A stretch of DNA of 64,000 nucleotides from Bacillus subtilis (GCA_021733665.1 JAHREI010000001.1:620001-684000), one strand, 5' to 3'. Positions 8,889-17,771 are shown, numbered from the stretch's first letter. The notes: generated by a model not told the origin, from the letters alone. Made by a program: numbers and translations.

Positions 8889-9787
8889 TGACCAGTGTTG
8901 CAAAAACTACTGTGGCTGATGCAACGCAACCGGCGGAGCAGGAAATCGCGTTCAAGCGTGTCAGCGTTTTACGTATGCTGCTCTCCGATACCGGTTCGGT
9001 GATTGCTCTGACTCTCGTGGCACTGACCCTGTTTTGCGGTCTGTTCGCTCCGTGGCTGGCACCGGAAGACCCTTATGGCGGTAATCTTGGTATGATGCTG
9101 AAGCCGATTGGTGAAGCGGGTTATCTGCTCGGTACTGACGGGCAGGGACGCGGCATGGTCACACGTCTGCTCTATGGCATTCGTACCACTCTGTTCATGG
9201 GCTTTGTTTCGGTGTTCTTTGGTTGTGTTGTCGGCGGAATTATCGGTTTCGTCGCCGCTTATTACACTCGCTGGAGCGGCCTGCTGATGCGCTTCATGGA
9301 TGTGTTGCTGTCCTTTCCGGCCATCCTGTTTGGCTTAGCAATTGCAGCCATCTTTGGCCCGGGGCTCACCGCCGTTATTATCGCGCTGTCGATTGCAACT
9401 GTGCCTTTGATGGCGCGTGTGGTGCGCGGCGGTGCGATTGTCGTGTTGCAGCAGGATTATATTGAAAGCGCACATTCGCTCGGCATGTCCGACAGCCGCA
9501 TTATTTTCAAATATGTACTGCCGAACTGCCTGTCATCGATCTTCGTGTTTGTAACCTTGCGTTTCGGACAGGTGATCCTGCTGGGCGCAGCGCTTTCGTT
9601 TATCGGCCTTGGCGCACAGCCGCCGACAGCAGAACTCGGTGCTATGGCATCGGAAGGACGTAATTTCCTGTTCTTCGCACCGCATGTCTCGGTTCTGCCA
9701 AGTCTGGTGATCTTCATTATCGTTCTGGCGTTTAACGTATTGGGGGACTCCTTACGTGACGCGCTTGATCCGAAACTGCGTAAATAA
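8885..9787 (+). CDS. Peptide/opine-type ABC transporter permease, DppC family (importer 1)
   Basis: Second permease of importer 1. The 300-residue protein has an N-terminal cytoplasmic tail and a first TM helix (about 36-58), then the DppC-typical LGTDGQGRGMVTRLLYGIRTTL stretch. Further TM helices follow, with an EAA loop (ESAHSLGMSDSRIIFKYVLPN) and the ending LGDSLRDALDPKLR. It forms the translocation pore with the preceding DppB-like protein. It overlaps the upstream gene by 4 bases and is followed after 58 bases by the binding protein. The binding protein coming after the permeases is a less common order for this family, where it usually comes first. Confidence 0.9.
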   Translation: MMTSVAKTTVADATQPAEQEIAFKRVSVLRMLLSDTGSVIALTLVALTLFCGLFAPWLAPEDPYGGNLGMMLKPIGEAGYLLGTDGQGRGMVTRLLYGIRTTLFMGFVSVFFGCVVGGIIGFVAAYYTRWSGLLMRFMDVLLSFPAILFGLAIAAIFGPGLTAVIIALSIATVPLMARVVRGGAIVVLQQDYIESAHSLGMSDSRIIFKYVLPNCLSSIFVFVTLRFGQVILLGAALSFIGLGAQPPTAELGAMASEGRNFLFFAPHVSVLPSLVIFIIVLAFNVLGDSLRDALDPKLRK

Positions 9788-9845
9788 AATCATTTTGGCG
9801 GCGGATCACTGCACAGAACAGTGGACGCCTCATCAGGAGGACTAA

Positions 9846-11438
9846 ATGAGAAAATATCTGACTTCCGTTTTGACTGCGGGTGTGGCAGCAGCAGCCGTGA
9901 TGACCGGCGCAGCTTATGCTCAAACCAAAGCGCCTTTGTCGATCTTGCGTGTGATCGATGCGGATAATTACGATCCGATCCGCTCGACCGCGACGGCAAT
10001 GGTTGAAGTGATGTCGATGCTGGGTGATACGCTGGTCTCGCTTGATTTTGACATGAAAACCGTCAAGCCAGGTCTGGCCGAAAGCTGGACAGTATCGGAT
10101 GATGGCATGACCTATACATTTAATCTGCGTAAGGATGTAAAGTTCTGCGACGGCCGCCCGATGACGGCTGCGGATGTGGTTTATACGATTGAACGCTGGC
10201 AAAATCCTGAAAAACGCTCACCGACCGCCTTCCGCGGCGGTAAGGTGAAGAGTGTAACCGCTAAAGACGATTATACTGTCATCTATCAGCTGGAAGAGCC
10301 TTATTCCGATCTTCTGCCGCAGCTGACCATGCCGTTCTCGTCTGTGGTGGACAAAGATACTGTTGAAAAGCTGGGTGAGAATTTCGGTGTGCAGGGTTTC
10401 AACGGCACCGGCCCTTATTGCTGGGTCAGCTGGCAGCCACGTCAGGAACTGAAGCTGAAGAAGAACCCGCATTATACATGGGGGCCGTCCTTCTATAAAA
10501 ATCCAAGCCCGCAGGTCGATGAGATTGTCTGGCGTATTATTCCTGAGGCCAACACACTGATGGCCGCTATTCAGGCACGTCAGGCGGATATGACCTATTA
10601 CATGCCGCCGATTGCGCTGACCACGATGGAAAGCATGCCGGGTATCAGCGTTTCCAAACAGGAAAACTATATCTATGACATGTTCATGGGCTTCAAGATC
10701 GACAAGCCTGTGGTGTCCGATCCGGTGATCCGTAAAGCCGTGAATATGGCGACCAACAAAGCCGCGATTACACAGGCTGTTTATTTCGGCCATGGCAAGG
10801 AAATGAAGTCGCTCGTTAATCCGGCGATCATTGATTTCGATCCGGAATCCGCCAAGCTGACCCCTGCTTTCGATCAGGACGGCGCCAATAAAATGCTGGA
10901 AGAAGCCGGCTGGAAAATGGGCGGCGACGGTATCCGTGAAAAAGATGGCCAGAAAGCCACTTTCCTTGTCTATGGTTTGCGCAATGCAACCAACCCGACT
11001 GTGAGTGAGGCCATGCAGGCTGATCTGCGCAAAGTCGGTATCGATATGAAAATCCAGCTCTGGGATGCGACTGTCGGCTGGGGCAAGATGGCAACGCAGG
11101 AATTTGATGCGTTCTATATGAACTATCCAGCGCTGACTGCTCTTGAAGCCATTGGTCTGTATTTCCCGAGCCGTCAGGCACCAACACCAAACCGCATGAA
11201 CTGGAAAGATCCGGCAACGGATGAGCTGATCCGTAAGGCGGCAACCACCACCAGCAAGGAAGAGCGTCACGAAGCGCTGGCAACTCTGCAGCGTAACCTG
11301 ACCGAGGCCAATGTCTGGGTCACATTGTCGTCCGAGCCAATGTGGCTGATTTCCGGTGATCGTGTGGAAGGTGCCAAGGCACACGGTATCTATGGTGCCG
11401 GTATCTATAAAGGTCTGGATATTTCTCTGAAACGCTAA
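9846..11438 (+). CDS. ABC transporter substrate-binding protein, family 5 (importer 1)
   Basis: Periplasmic solute-binding protein of the SBP_bac_5 (DppA/OppA) family; it delivers the solute to the permeases just upstream. The 530-residue precursor begins with a Sec signal peptide, probably cut after AYA at residue 25. The body shows family hallmarks: GLAESWTVSDDGMTYTFNLR, DVVYTIERW, FNGTGPYCWVSW. A strong AGGAGG ribosome binding site precedes the ATG. A 15-base-pair hairpin right after the stop may raise the level of this cistron relative to the rest. Specificity cannot be read from sequence. Confidence 0.9.
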   Translation: MRKYLTSVLTAGVAAAAVMTGAAYAQTKAPLSILRVIDADNYDPIRSTATAMVEVMSMLGDTLVSLDFDMKTVKPGLAESWTVSDDGMTYTFNLRKDVKFCDGRPMTAADVVYTIERWQNPEKRSPTAFRGGKVKSVTAKDDYTVIYQLEEPYSDLLPQLTMPFSSVVDKDTVEKLGENFGVQGFNGTGPYCWVSWQPRQELKLKKNPHYTWGPSFYKNPSPQVDEIVWRIIPEANTLMAAIQARQADMTYYMPPIALTTMESMPGISVSKQENYIYDMFMGFKIDKPVVSDPVIRKAVNMATNKAAITQAVYFGHGKEMKSLVNPAIIDFDPESAKLTPAFDQDGANKMLEEAGWKMGGDGIREKDGQKATFLVYGLRNATNPTVSEAMQADLRKVGIDMKIQLWDATVGWGKMATQEFDAFYMNYPALTALEAIGLYFPSRQAPTPNRMNWKDPATDELIRKAATTTSKEERHEALATLQRNLTEANVWVTLSSEPMWLISGDRVEGAKAHGIYGAGIYKGLDISLKR

Positions 11439-11443
11439 AACAC

Positions 11444-11479
11444 AGACTGCGGCACTGCGAGGAGGCAGTGCCGCAGTCT
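11444..11479 (+). promoter_or_regulatory. Stable stem-loop after the binding-protein gene, SD-like loop
   Basis: Perfect 15-base arms (11444-11458 and 11465-11479) around the loop GAGGAG. No T-run follows, so it is not a classical terminator. Position right after the binding-protein stop is typical of hairpins that block 3' exonucleases and raise binding-protein mRNA. The purine-rich loop resembles a Shine-Dalgarno sequence but no start codon is close enough to use it. Confidence 0.55.
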
Positions 11480-11513
11480 CAAATCGGGAATTCAGGCGCA
11501 GGGGAGTGATGCG

Positions 11514-12950
11514 GTGAGTGTAACAGTCATCAGAAACGCGGATATTGTCGTTGCATGGGATAAGGACAGCCAAAGCCATATCTATGTGAAAAATGCCGAT
11601 GTTGCTTTTGAAAACGGCAAACTGACTTTTGTCGGTACGGGTTATGCCGGTGTTGTTGATGCAGAACAGAATGGCCGTGGCTTTATGGTCATGCCGGGTC
11701 TGGTCAATATCCATTCCCACCCTGCAAGCGAGCCGCTGAACAAGAGCATTCTCGATGAACTCGGTTCTCCGGGTCTGTATAATTCCGCGCTTTATGAATT
11801 CATGCCGATTATTCGTCCGGACGCAGAGGGCGCAGAGGCTGCATGGAAAGTCGCCTATGCGGAATTGCTGAAATCTGGTGTCACAACACTGGCCGATCTC
11901 TCTGTTGCGCATCCGTCATGGATTGATCTGGCAGGGCAGAGCGGTCTGCGTGTTTGCATTACACCGATGTTCCGCACGGCGCGCTGGTACACCAAAAACG
12001 GCCATGTGGTTGAATATGAGTGGGATGAAGCCGTTGGCGAAAAAGCCATGGCACAGGCACTGGAAATGGTGGATGCCGCAGAGGCGCACCCGTCCGGCCG
12101 TCTGTTCTCGATGCTGTGTCCGGCGCAGATCGACACCTGCAGCGAAGGCCTGATCAAAGAGAGCCATGCCGAAGCACAGCGCCGCAAAATTCCGTGGCAG
12201 ATTCATGCCGCACAATCGACTGTTGAGTTTCATGAAATTACCCGCCGTCACGGTGTTTCACCGGTGCAATGGCTGGAGCAGCTTGATGTGCTGGGCGAGA
12301 CCAGCATTGTCAGTCACGGGATATTCCTCGATGACTATCCGCGCAACAGCTGGCATACGCGCCGCGATCTTGATCTGCTGGTGGAAACCCGCACAGCGGT
12401 TGCCCATTGCCCGACCGTTTTCATGCGCCGTGGTATAGCCATGCGCGATTTCGGCCGTTACCTGCGCGCCGGTGTGCGTCTTGGCATCGGCACCGATACC
12501 TATCCGCATAATATGCTCGAAGAAATGCGCCATGTCGGCTATGTGGCACGGATGATGGCTGAAAACCCGCGCACAGTTACATCCGGTGAGATTTTCACCG
12601 CAGCGACGGTGGGCGGTGCCGATTTGCTCGGGCGTGATGATATCGGGCGTCTGGAAACAGGCTGTAACGCCGATCTGGTGCTGGTCAATCTCGCGCATCC
12701 GATGATGCGCCCGGGTTATGATCCGATCCGCAGCATGATCTATGCCGCAGCCGAGCGCGCTGTGGATACGGTCTATGTCGGCGGTGAGAAGGTGGTCGAG
12801 AAAGGGCAATGCCTGACGATTGATTTTGAGCAGGCTGCCGAAGACCTTCACGCTGCACAGCAACGAACAGTTCAACGGGCACCGCAGGAAGACTGGGCAA
12901 AACGCCCTGTTACTGCTTATGCCCCGCATTCATTTTCCGGCCTTGCGTGA
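11514..12950 (+). CDS. Amidohydrolase, ATZ/TRZ (deaminase/chlorohydrolase) type
   Basis: Metal-dependent hydrolase of the amidohydrolase superfamily, related to cytosine deaminase, guanine deaminase and triazine hydrolases. The 478-residue protein has PGLVNIHSHPASE (His67, His69), a third ligand in QIHAAQS, the general-base region VSHGIFLD, and a late GTDTYPHNMLEEM motif with the catalytic Asp. The start is GTG at 11514; the ATG at 11509 hits a stop after two codons, and an AGGGGAG site lies upstream. It lies between the binding protein and the ATPases of importer 1, so it very likely acts on the imported compound. Real substrate unknown. Confidence 0.85.
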   Translation: MSVTVIRNADIVVAWDKDSQSHIYVKNADVAFENGKLTFVGTGYAGVVDAEQNGRGFMVMPGLVNIHSHPASEPLNKSILDELGSPGLYNSALYEFMPIIRPDAEGAEAAWKVAYAELLKSGVTTLADLSVAHPSWIDLAGQSGLRVCITPMFRTARWYTKNGHVVEYEWDEAVGEKAMAQALEMVDAAEAHPSGRLFSMLCPAQIDTCSEGLIKESHAEAQRRKIPWQIHAAQSTVEFHEITRRHGVSPVQWLEQLDVLGETSIVSHGIFLDDYPRNSWHTRRDLDLLVETRTAVAHCPTVFMRRGIAMRDFGRYLRAGVRLGIGTDTYPHNMLEEMRHVGYVARMMAENPRTVTSGEIFTAATVGGADLLGRDDIGRLETGCNADLVLVNLAHPMMRPGYDPIRSMIYAAAERAVDTVYVGGEKVVEKGQCLTIDFEQAAEDLHAAQQRTVQRAPQEDWAKRPVTAYAPHSFSGLA

Positions 12951-12968
12951 GCAAGCCAAAGCAATATT

Positions 12969-12992
12969 CCGGTCATATGGAAATATGACCGG
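12969..12992 (+). promoter_or_regulatory. Perfect hairpin with GGAA tetraloop before the first ATPase gene
   Basis: Arms CCGGTCATAT (12969-12978) and ATATGACCGG (12983-12992) enclose a GGAA tetraloop, which fits the GNRA class. It sits 15 bases before the ATPase start, with the GGAGA ribosome binding site immediately after it. No T-run. It probably affects translation or RNA stability rather than ending transcription. Confidence 0.5.
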
Positions 12993-13007
12993 CTTGGAGA
13001 AGACACT

Positions 13008-13988
13008 ATGACAGAACCGGTTCTCGAAATCCGCAATCTCGTCACGGAGTTTAAAACCCCGAACGGTGTTATCCGTGCGGTGGACGGTATTTCGCTGAAA
13101 GTCGAGCGCGGTAAGACACTGGGTATTGTGGGGGAGAGCGGCTGCGGTAAATCCATGCTGTCGCTGTCTGTCATGGGGCTGGTGCCGCCACCTGGAAAAA
13201 ATGCCGGCGGTGAGGTGATTTTCGAAGGACAGGATCTGCTGAAACTGTCGCCGGATGATATGCGCAGGCTGCGCGGCAACCGCATTGCGATGATCTTTCA
13301 GGAGCCGATGACCTCACTCAATCCGGTGCATACAATCGGCTATCAGCTGGTTGAAGCACTGCAGGCGCATCATAAAAAGCCATATAAGGAAATGCGCGAG
13401 GAAGCGATTGAAGCGCTGCGTAAAGTGCGCATTCCTGCACCGGAACGCCGTTTTGATGAATATCCGCACCAGCTCTCCGGTGGTATGCGCCAGCGTGTGA
13501 TGATTGCTATGGCGCTGGTCTGCAAACCGGTTTTGCTGATTGCTGACGAGCCGACAACGGCGCTCGATGTGACTATTCAGGCGCAGATTCTCAATCTGCT
13601 GCGTGAGTTGCAGCAGGAAACCAATATGGCCATCATCCTCATTACCCATGATCTGGGTGTGGTGGCGCAGGTCGCCGATGATGTGGCGGTGATGTATGCC
13701 GGTAAAGTGGCAGAGCGCGCTTCCGTCAATGCGATTTTCAAAGACCCGCAGCACCCCTATACCATTGGTCTGATGGGCTCGATGCCGCGTATGGATGAAG
13801 ATGTTGACCGGCTGGTGGCAATCAGCGGTGTTGTGCCGCCACCGTTTCGCCTGCCATCCGGTTGCCGGTTCAACCCGCGCTGTCCGTTTTCCGATGAGGA
13901 ATGCACTGTAAGCCTGCCTGCTTTGCATGAGCTCCAAAGCAATCATCTTGTTGCCTGCCATAAAGCACCGGTGGAGGATTTCGTATGA
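13008..13988 (+). CDS. Peptide-type ABC transporter ATP-binding protein, DppD family (importer 1)
   Basis: ATPase that energises importer 1. The 326-residue protein has Walker A GESGCGKS (42-49), Q-loop [11 protein letters not shown], signature LSGGMRQRV, Walker B LLIADEPT and the switch histidine in LITHDLGVV. It ends with the oligopeptide-transporter C-terminal region (oligo_HPY) holding the CxxxxxxxxxC-type motif [14 protein letters not shown], typical of DppD/OppD. Its stop overlaps the DppF-like start by 4 bases. Length is normal. Confidence 0.92.
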   Translation: MTEPVLEIRNLVTEFKTPNGVIRAVDGISLKVERGKTLGIVGESGCGKSMLSLSVMGLVPPPGKNAGGEVIFEGQDLLKLSPDDMRRLRGNRIAMIFQEPMTSLNPVHTIGYQLVEALQAHHKKPYKEMREEAIEALRKVRIPAPERRFDEYPHQLSGGMRQRVMIAMALVCKPVLLIADEPTTALDVTIQAQILNLLRELQQETNMAIILITHDLGVVAQVADDVAVMYAGKVAERASVNAIFKDPQHPYTIGLMGSMPRMDEDVDRLVAISGVVPPPFRLPSGCRFNPRCPFSDEECTVSLPALHELQSNHLVACHKAPVEDFV

Positions 13989-15064
13989 CACAACCCCTTC
14001 TGGAGCTGCAGGGCATTTCCAAACATTTCCCTGTTAAAAAAGGTCTGATCCGTCAAAAAGTGGTCGGCACAGTCCGCGCTGTGGATGAAGTCTCTTTCAA
14101 GCTTATGCCGGGTGAGACACTGGCCATTGTGGGCGAAAGTGGTTGCGGCAAATCCACGACTGCACGTCTGGCGCTGCGTCTGCTTGAGCCGACCGCCGGT
14201 CGGGTGCTGTTCGAGGGTGAAGATGTCACCAATGCCAGCGGCACTAAGCTGCGTGACCTGCGCCGCCAGATGCAGGTGGTGTTTCAGGACCCCTATGCCA
14301 GTCTCAATCCGCGTATGACCGTGGGTGAACTGATTGCCGAGCCGATGCTGGTCCATGGTGTCGGCACCGATGCTACACGCCGTGAGCGGGTGATTGAACT
14401 GTTGCGCCGTGTCGATCTGGCACCGTATCATGCTGCACGCTATCCGCATGAGTTTTCCGGCGGTCAGCGCCAGCGTATCGGTATTGCCCGAGCGCTTTCC
14501 CTGTCGCCGAAACTGATTGTCTGCGATGAGCCGGTCTCGGCGCTGGATGTGTCCATTCAGGCGCAGGTGGTCAATCTGCTCAAAGATTTGCAGAAAGAAA
14601 TGGGACTGTCATACCTGTTCATTTCGCACGGATTGCCGGTGGTCAAACACATGGCTGACCGTGTGGCGGTGATGTATCTGGGGCAGGTTGTGGAGATTGC
14701 CGACAAGCATCAGCTCTATAATAATCCGCGCCATCCCTATACGCAGGCTTTGCTGTCTGCCGCGCCGCAGCCTGATCCGGCCTCACGCGGTTCGTGGAAT
14801 GTGCTGGGCGGCGATGTGCCGAGCCCGCTCAATCCGCCTTCCGGTTGCCGCTTTCACACCCGTTGTCCGCTGGCACAGGATTTGTGCAAGCAGCAAGTGC
14901 CTGAATTGAAGGATTTAGGCACCGGTCAGCAGGTCGCCTGCCATTTTGAAGCGCAGGTGCCTGCCTTCAAACATGCGGCGCATTTCGCATCCGGTGCGGA
15001 GAAGTTGCAGCAGCGTTTAGGGCTTTTCGCCAAGAAGCGTGCAGAAAAAGAACAGGCTGCTTAA
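13985..15064 (+). CDS. Peptide-type ABC transporter ATP-binding protein, DppF family (importer 1)
   Basis: Partner ATPase of importer 1. The 359 residues carry Walker A GESGCGKS (50-57), Q-loop [12 protein letters not shown], signature [15 protein letters not shown], Walker [13 protein letters not shown], and a C-terminal oligo_HPY region ([14 protein letters not shown]). A lysine-rich C-terminal extension ends the protein. The switch region reads FISHGLPVV, whereas the paralogues in this window read SHDL or THDL; the histidine is kept but the following Asp is Gly. Last gene of the unit, closed by a strong terminator. Confidence 0.92.
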   Translation: MTQPLLELQGISKHFPVKKGLIRQKVVGTVRAVDEVSFKLMPGETLAIVGESGCGKSTTARLALRLLEPTAGRVLFEGEDVTNASGTKLRDLRRQMQVVFQDPYASLNPRMTVGELIAEPMLVHGVGTDATRRERVIELLRRVDLAPYHAARYPHEFSGGQRQRIGIARALSLSPKLIVCDEPVSALDVSIQAQVVNLLKDLQKEMGLSYLFISHGLPVVKHMADRVAVMYLGQVVEIADKHQLYNNPRHPYTQALLSAAPQPDPASRGSWNVLGGDVPSPLNPPSGCRFHTRCPLAQDLCKQQVPELKDLGTGQQVACHFEAQVPAFKHAAHFASGAEKLQQRLGLFAKKRAEKEQAA

Positions 15065-15084
15065 AAACAGTCAGACTAAAATAA

Positions 15085-15119
15085 AACAGGCCGCTTCAGT
15101 TTGAAGCGGCCTGTTTTTT
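15085..15119. terminator. Bidirectional intrinsic terminator
   Basis: A 14-base-pair perfect stem (15085-15098 with 15102-15115) and a 3-base loop are followed by TTTTTTG on the plus strand. On the minus strand the tract reads TTTTATTTTAG. It lies between the convergent ends of importer 1 (stop at 15064) and the alanine/glycine symporter (stop at 15129), and can end transcription in both directions. Confidence 0.92.
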
Positions 15120-15128
15120 GATTGGTTG

Positions 15129-16526
15129 TTATTTCCAGATTTCGCCGTCGACTTTGCCTTTCAGCTCAGGATAGTCCTTGAGTGTGAAATGCGGTGTGCC
15201 GCGTTTCTGCTGTTCGAAATAATCCTTGGTCACTTTCACAACTGTGCCGGAGAGCAGTGCAATAGCGATCAGGTTGATGGTTGCCATCAGACCCATAGCC
15301 GCATCGGCTGCGTTGAACACGGTGAGAATGCTTTCATAGGCCCCCCAGACGACCATCAGCAATGTGCCGCAACGCAGCAATGAGATCCACAGACGTTTAC
15401 CGGCACCGAGATAAATCATGGCATTTTCCGCATAGGCGTAATTGCCGATAATCGAGGTAAAGGCGAAGAAGAAGATCGCAATACTGATGAAATAGCTGCC
15501 GAACCAGCCGATATGTACGGTCATGGCTTCTTGTGTCAGCAGCGTGCCGGTGAGACCGGAATTTGGTGCCAGTTTGTGCGACAGCAGGATCATAATCGCT
15601 GTTGCAGTACAAATCAGAATTGTATCGATGAACACGCCGAGCGCCTGCACAAAACCCTGTGCGGACGGGTGGTGCGGATTAGGCGTAGCAGAGGCCGCGA
15701 TATTCGGCGCAGAGCCCATACCGGCTTCATTGGAGAACAGCCCGCGTTTCACGCCATTCATCAGCGCACCGGCGATACCGCCTGCTGCGGCTTCCACACC
15801 AAAGGCGCTTTTGACAATCAGCGCAAGCAAAGCCGGAACTTCGGTAATATTGGCGATCAGTACGTAGAGCGCAACGCCGAGGTAAATGGCTGCCATAAAG
15901 GGCACAACCAGTTCGGCCACACGGGCAATCTGACGGATACCACCGAAAATGACGATACCGGCAAGTGCCGCGATCACAATGCCGACCACTATTTTGGAGA
16001 AGCCGAAGGAGCCGTTCATGGCATCGGCAATGGCATTAGCCTGCACGGCATTAAACACCAGGCCAAAGGCGAGGATCAGACAGGCCGAAAAGATGACAGC
16101 GATCCACGGGGCTTTCAGACCTTTGGAAATATAATAGGCTGGGCCGCCACGGAACTGGCCATCCGCATCACGGATTTTATAAAGCTGTGCCAGAGTGCTT
16201 TCAGAATAGGCTGTTGCCATACCGACGAAAGCGACGATCCACATCCAGAAAATTGCACCAGCACCTCCGAGATAAAGGGCAACCGCTACGCCGGCAATAT
16301 TGCCGGTACCGACGCGTGAAGCAAGGCTGGTACACAATGCCTGAAACGGGGTAATCCCGCTGTCGTCACGCTTCGGTGCACGCAGAACTGAGCGGAAGAA
16401 TTCAGGGAAATGCAAAAGCTGAATGAATTTCAGCCTGACCGAGAAGTAAATCCCGACAGCAAGCAATCCGTAAATCAGGACATAGTCCCAGAGGATCGTG
16501 TTAATAAAGGCAATAATTGTCGTCAT
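15129..16526 (-). CDS. Sodium:alanine/glycine symporter (AGCS family)
   Basis: Inner-membrane secondary transporter importing alanine or glycine with Na+. The 465-residue protein has about 11 TM helices and family signatures: SRVGTGNIAGVAVAL near residues 69-83, a GGPAYYISKG segment, and GLFSNEAGMGSAPNIAASA in the middle. Length matches AGCS members. Monocistronic: it ends at the bidirectional terminator and the gene upstream (ureidoglycine aminohydrolase) has its own terminator. The 5' leader contains two stem-loops, one next to the ribosome binding site, but not a recognisable glycine riboswitch. Confidence 0.93.
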   Translation of the reverse strand: MTTIIAFINTILWDYVLIYGLLAVGIYFSVRLKFIQLLHFPEFFRSVLRAPKRDDSGITPFQALCTSLASRVGTGNIAGVAVALYLGGAGAIFWMWIVAFVGMATAYSESTLAQLYKIRDADGQFRGGPAYYISKGLKAPWIAVIFSACLILAFGLVFNAVQANAIADAMNGSFGFSKIVVGIVIAALAGIVIFGGIRQIARVAELVVPFMAAIYLGVALYVLIANITEVPALLALIVKSAFGVEAAAGGIAGALMNGVKRGLFSNEAGMGSAPNIAASATPNPHHPSAQGFVQALGVFIDTILICTATAIMILLSHKLAPNSGLTGTLLTQEAMTVHIGWFGSYFISIAIFFFAFTSIIGNYAYAENAMIYLGAGKRLWISLLRCGTLLMVVWGAYESILTVFNAADAAMGLMATINLIAIALLSGTVVKVTKDYFEQQKRGTPHFTLKDYPELKGKVDGEIWK

Positions 16527-16547
16527 TTGTATGATACGCTCCGGTCA

Positions 16548-16663
16548 CACCTCAGTTGAGGTGACGATGTCGTTTTGCGGTAAATATGACTTAATAAATC
16601 GTTTTTAACTTATATTCAGGTTCATTGCTGAGAGCACTACATTCAATACGAATGTAGACTGCT
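16548..16663 (-). promoter_or_regulatory. Structured leader of the alanine/glycine symporter mRNA
   Basis: Two inverted repeats precede the symporter start (16526). CACCTCA/TGAGGTG (16548-16563) directly abuts the CCGGAGC ribosome binding site. A longer imperfect hairpin at 16631-16663 is built on AGAGCA/TGCTCT and TACATTC/GAATGTA. They may form a translational switch, but the conserved glycine riboswitch core is absent, so any ligand is unknown. Confidence 0.4.
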
Positions 16664-16727
16664 CTGGTTCTTTAGCAAGAACTGAAGAGTGGTGCTTTTG
16701 CCAATTAAATCTGGCGCTGTCAAAAAT

Positions 16728-16761
16728 ACAGCCGCACGGTCTGTGTAAAACCGGCGGCTGT
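16728..16761 (-). terminator. Intrinsic terminator after the ureidoglycine aminohydrolase gene
   Basis: Arms ACAGCCGC (16728-16735) and GCGGCTGT (16754-16761) form an 8-base-pair stem. Read on the minus strand the stem is followed by ATTTTTG. It lies about 27 bases beyond the stop of the minus-strand gene ending at 16788. Confidence 0.7.
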
Positions 16762-16787
16762 CGTGTGAAAAATGATTATTTATCTGG

Positions 16788-17612
16788 TCAGATTTTAAGT
16801 TTTACATGGCGGTTGACGTCTTTGTAGAGCAGGTAGCGGAACTTGCCCGGACCACCGGCATAGCAGGCTTGCGGACAGAAAGCGCGCAGCCACATATAGT
16901 CACCGGCCTCAACCTCAACCCAATCCTGATTGAGACGATAAACCGCTTTACCTTCAAGTACATAAAGGCCATGCTCCATCACATGGGTCTCGGCAAAAGG
17001 AATAATGGCACCTGGCTCGAAGGTGACGATATTGACATGCATATCGTGGCGCAGATCGCTTGGGTCAACAAAGCGGGTGGTTGCCCATTTGCCGTCGGTG
17101 TCCGGCATGGCAACCGGTTCGACTTCGGACTCATGTTTGAAGAAGGCCTCCGGTACATCCAGACCATTCACATATTCAAAACTCTTGCGAATCCAGTGGA
17201 AGCGGGCAGGGGTATCGCTTTTATTGCGCACGGTCCAGAGGCTTTTCGGCGGCAGAAACGCATAACTGCCTGCACGCATGGCATGGTCTTTGCCGTCAAG
17301 CGTAATAACAATATTGCCCTCGACCACAAAAATACCGGCTTCGGCATCCGGATCAGGTTCAGGTTTGTCACTGCCGCCCTGCGGTTCCAGTTCGACGATA
17401 TATTGCGCAAAGCTTTCGGCAAAGCCGGATAAAGGGCGCGACAAAATCCAGACCCGTGTCTTATCCCAGAATGGCAGACAGGAGGTGACAATATCCATCA
17501 TCACCCCTTTAGGGATAACCGCATAGGCCTCAGTGAATACGGCACGGTCGCTCAGCAATTGTGTCTGCTTGGGTGCGCCGCCGGTTGGCGCGTAATAAGT
17601 GCGGTCAGTCAT
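16788..17612 (-). CDS. allE: (S)-ureidoglycine aminohydrolase
   Basis: Manganese-dependent bicupin that releases ammonia from (S)-ureidoglycine to give (S)-ureidoglycolate in allantoin/purine degradation. The 274-residue protein has two cupin domains. The C-terminal one carries Glu208, His210, His214 and Gln248, matching in kind and spacing (40 residues from Glu to Gln) the metal ligands known for the plant enzyme. The start at 17612 gives the family N-terminus MTDRTYYAPTGG and has a GGGAGA ribosome binding site. It stands alone, without allantoate amidohydrolase nearby. Tandem 12-base palindromes 95-118 bases upstream are likely operators. Confidence 0.92.
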   Translation of the reverse strand: MTDRTYYAPTGGAPKQTQLLSDRAVFTEAYAVIPKGVMMDIVTSCLPFWDKTRVWILSRPLSGFAESFAQYIVELEPQGGSDKPEPDPDAEAGIFVVEGNIVITLDGKDHAMRAGSYAFLPPKSLWTVRNKSDTPARFHWIRKSFEYVNGLDVPEAFFKHESEVEPVAMPDTDGKWATTRFVDPSDLRHDMHVNIVTFEPGAIIPFAETHVMEHGLYVLEGKAVYRLNQDWVEVEAGDYMWLRAFCPQACYAGGPGKFRYLLYKDVNRHVKLKI

Positions 17613-17706
17613 AATATCTCCCGTTTCCGTTTTCCTCTGCAACAGTCAGGCCGGTTTTCGGCAATTCTGCAAGAGGGCTTAACGGGATTATCACTGAAAT
17701 TTATAA

Positions 17707-17730
17707 ATTGTCGACAATATTGTATATAAT
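17707..17730. promoter_or_regulatory. Tandem palindromic operator candidates upstream of allE
   Basis: A perfect 12-base palindrome ATTGTCGACAAT (17707-17718) is directly followed by a near-copy, ATTGTATATAAT (17719-17730). Form and position, 95 to 118 bases before the allE start, fit an operator for a GntR- or IclR-type regulator of purine or nitrogen catabolism. The regulator is not identified. The second copy also contains a TATAAT-like sequence. Confidence 0.5.
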
Positions 17731-17760
17731 TTCCCGTTTATCCGGTAAATAAACGGGAAA
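17730..17760 (-). terminator. Stem-loop after the glycerophosphodiesterase gene
   Basis: Arms TTTCCCGTTTAT (17730-17741) and ATAAACGGGAAA (17749-17760) form a 12-base-pair stem with a 7-base loop, 11 bases beyond the stop of the minus-strand operon ending at 17772. Read on the minus strand it is followed by TTATATAC rather than a clean T-run, so termination may be incomplete. Confidence 0.6.
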
Positions 17761-17771
17761 TTACTCTGCGG

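Noticed and set aside
10218-11912. 564-codon minus-strand open frame across the binding-protein and second amidohydrolase genes
   Set aside because: It overlaps two well-supported genes antisense and its composition shows no recognisable protein features.
16527-16700. Glycine riboswitch upstream of the sodium:alanine/glycine symporter
   Set aside because: I looked for the conserved core on the minus strand and did not find it. Only unrelated hairpins are present.
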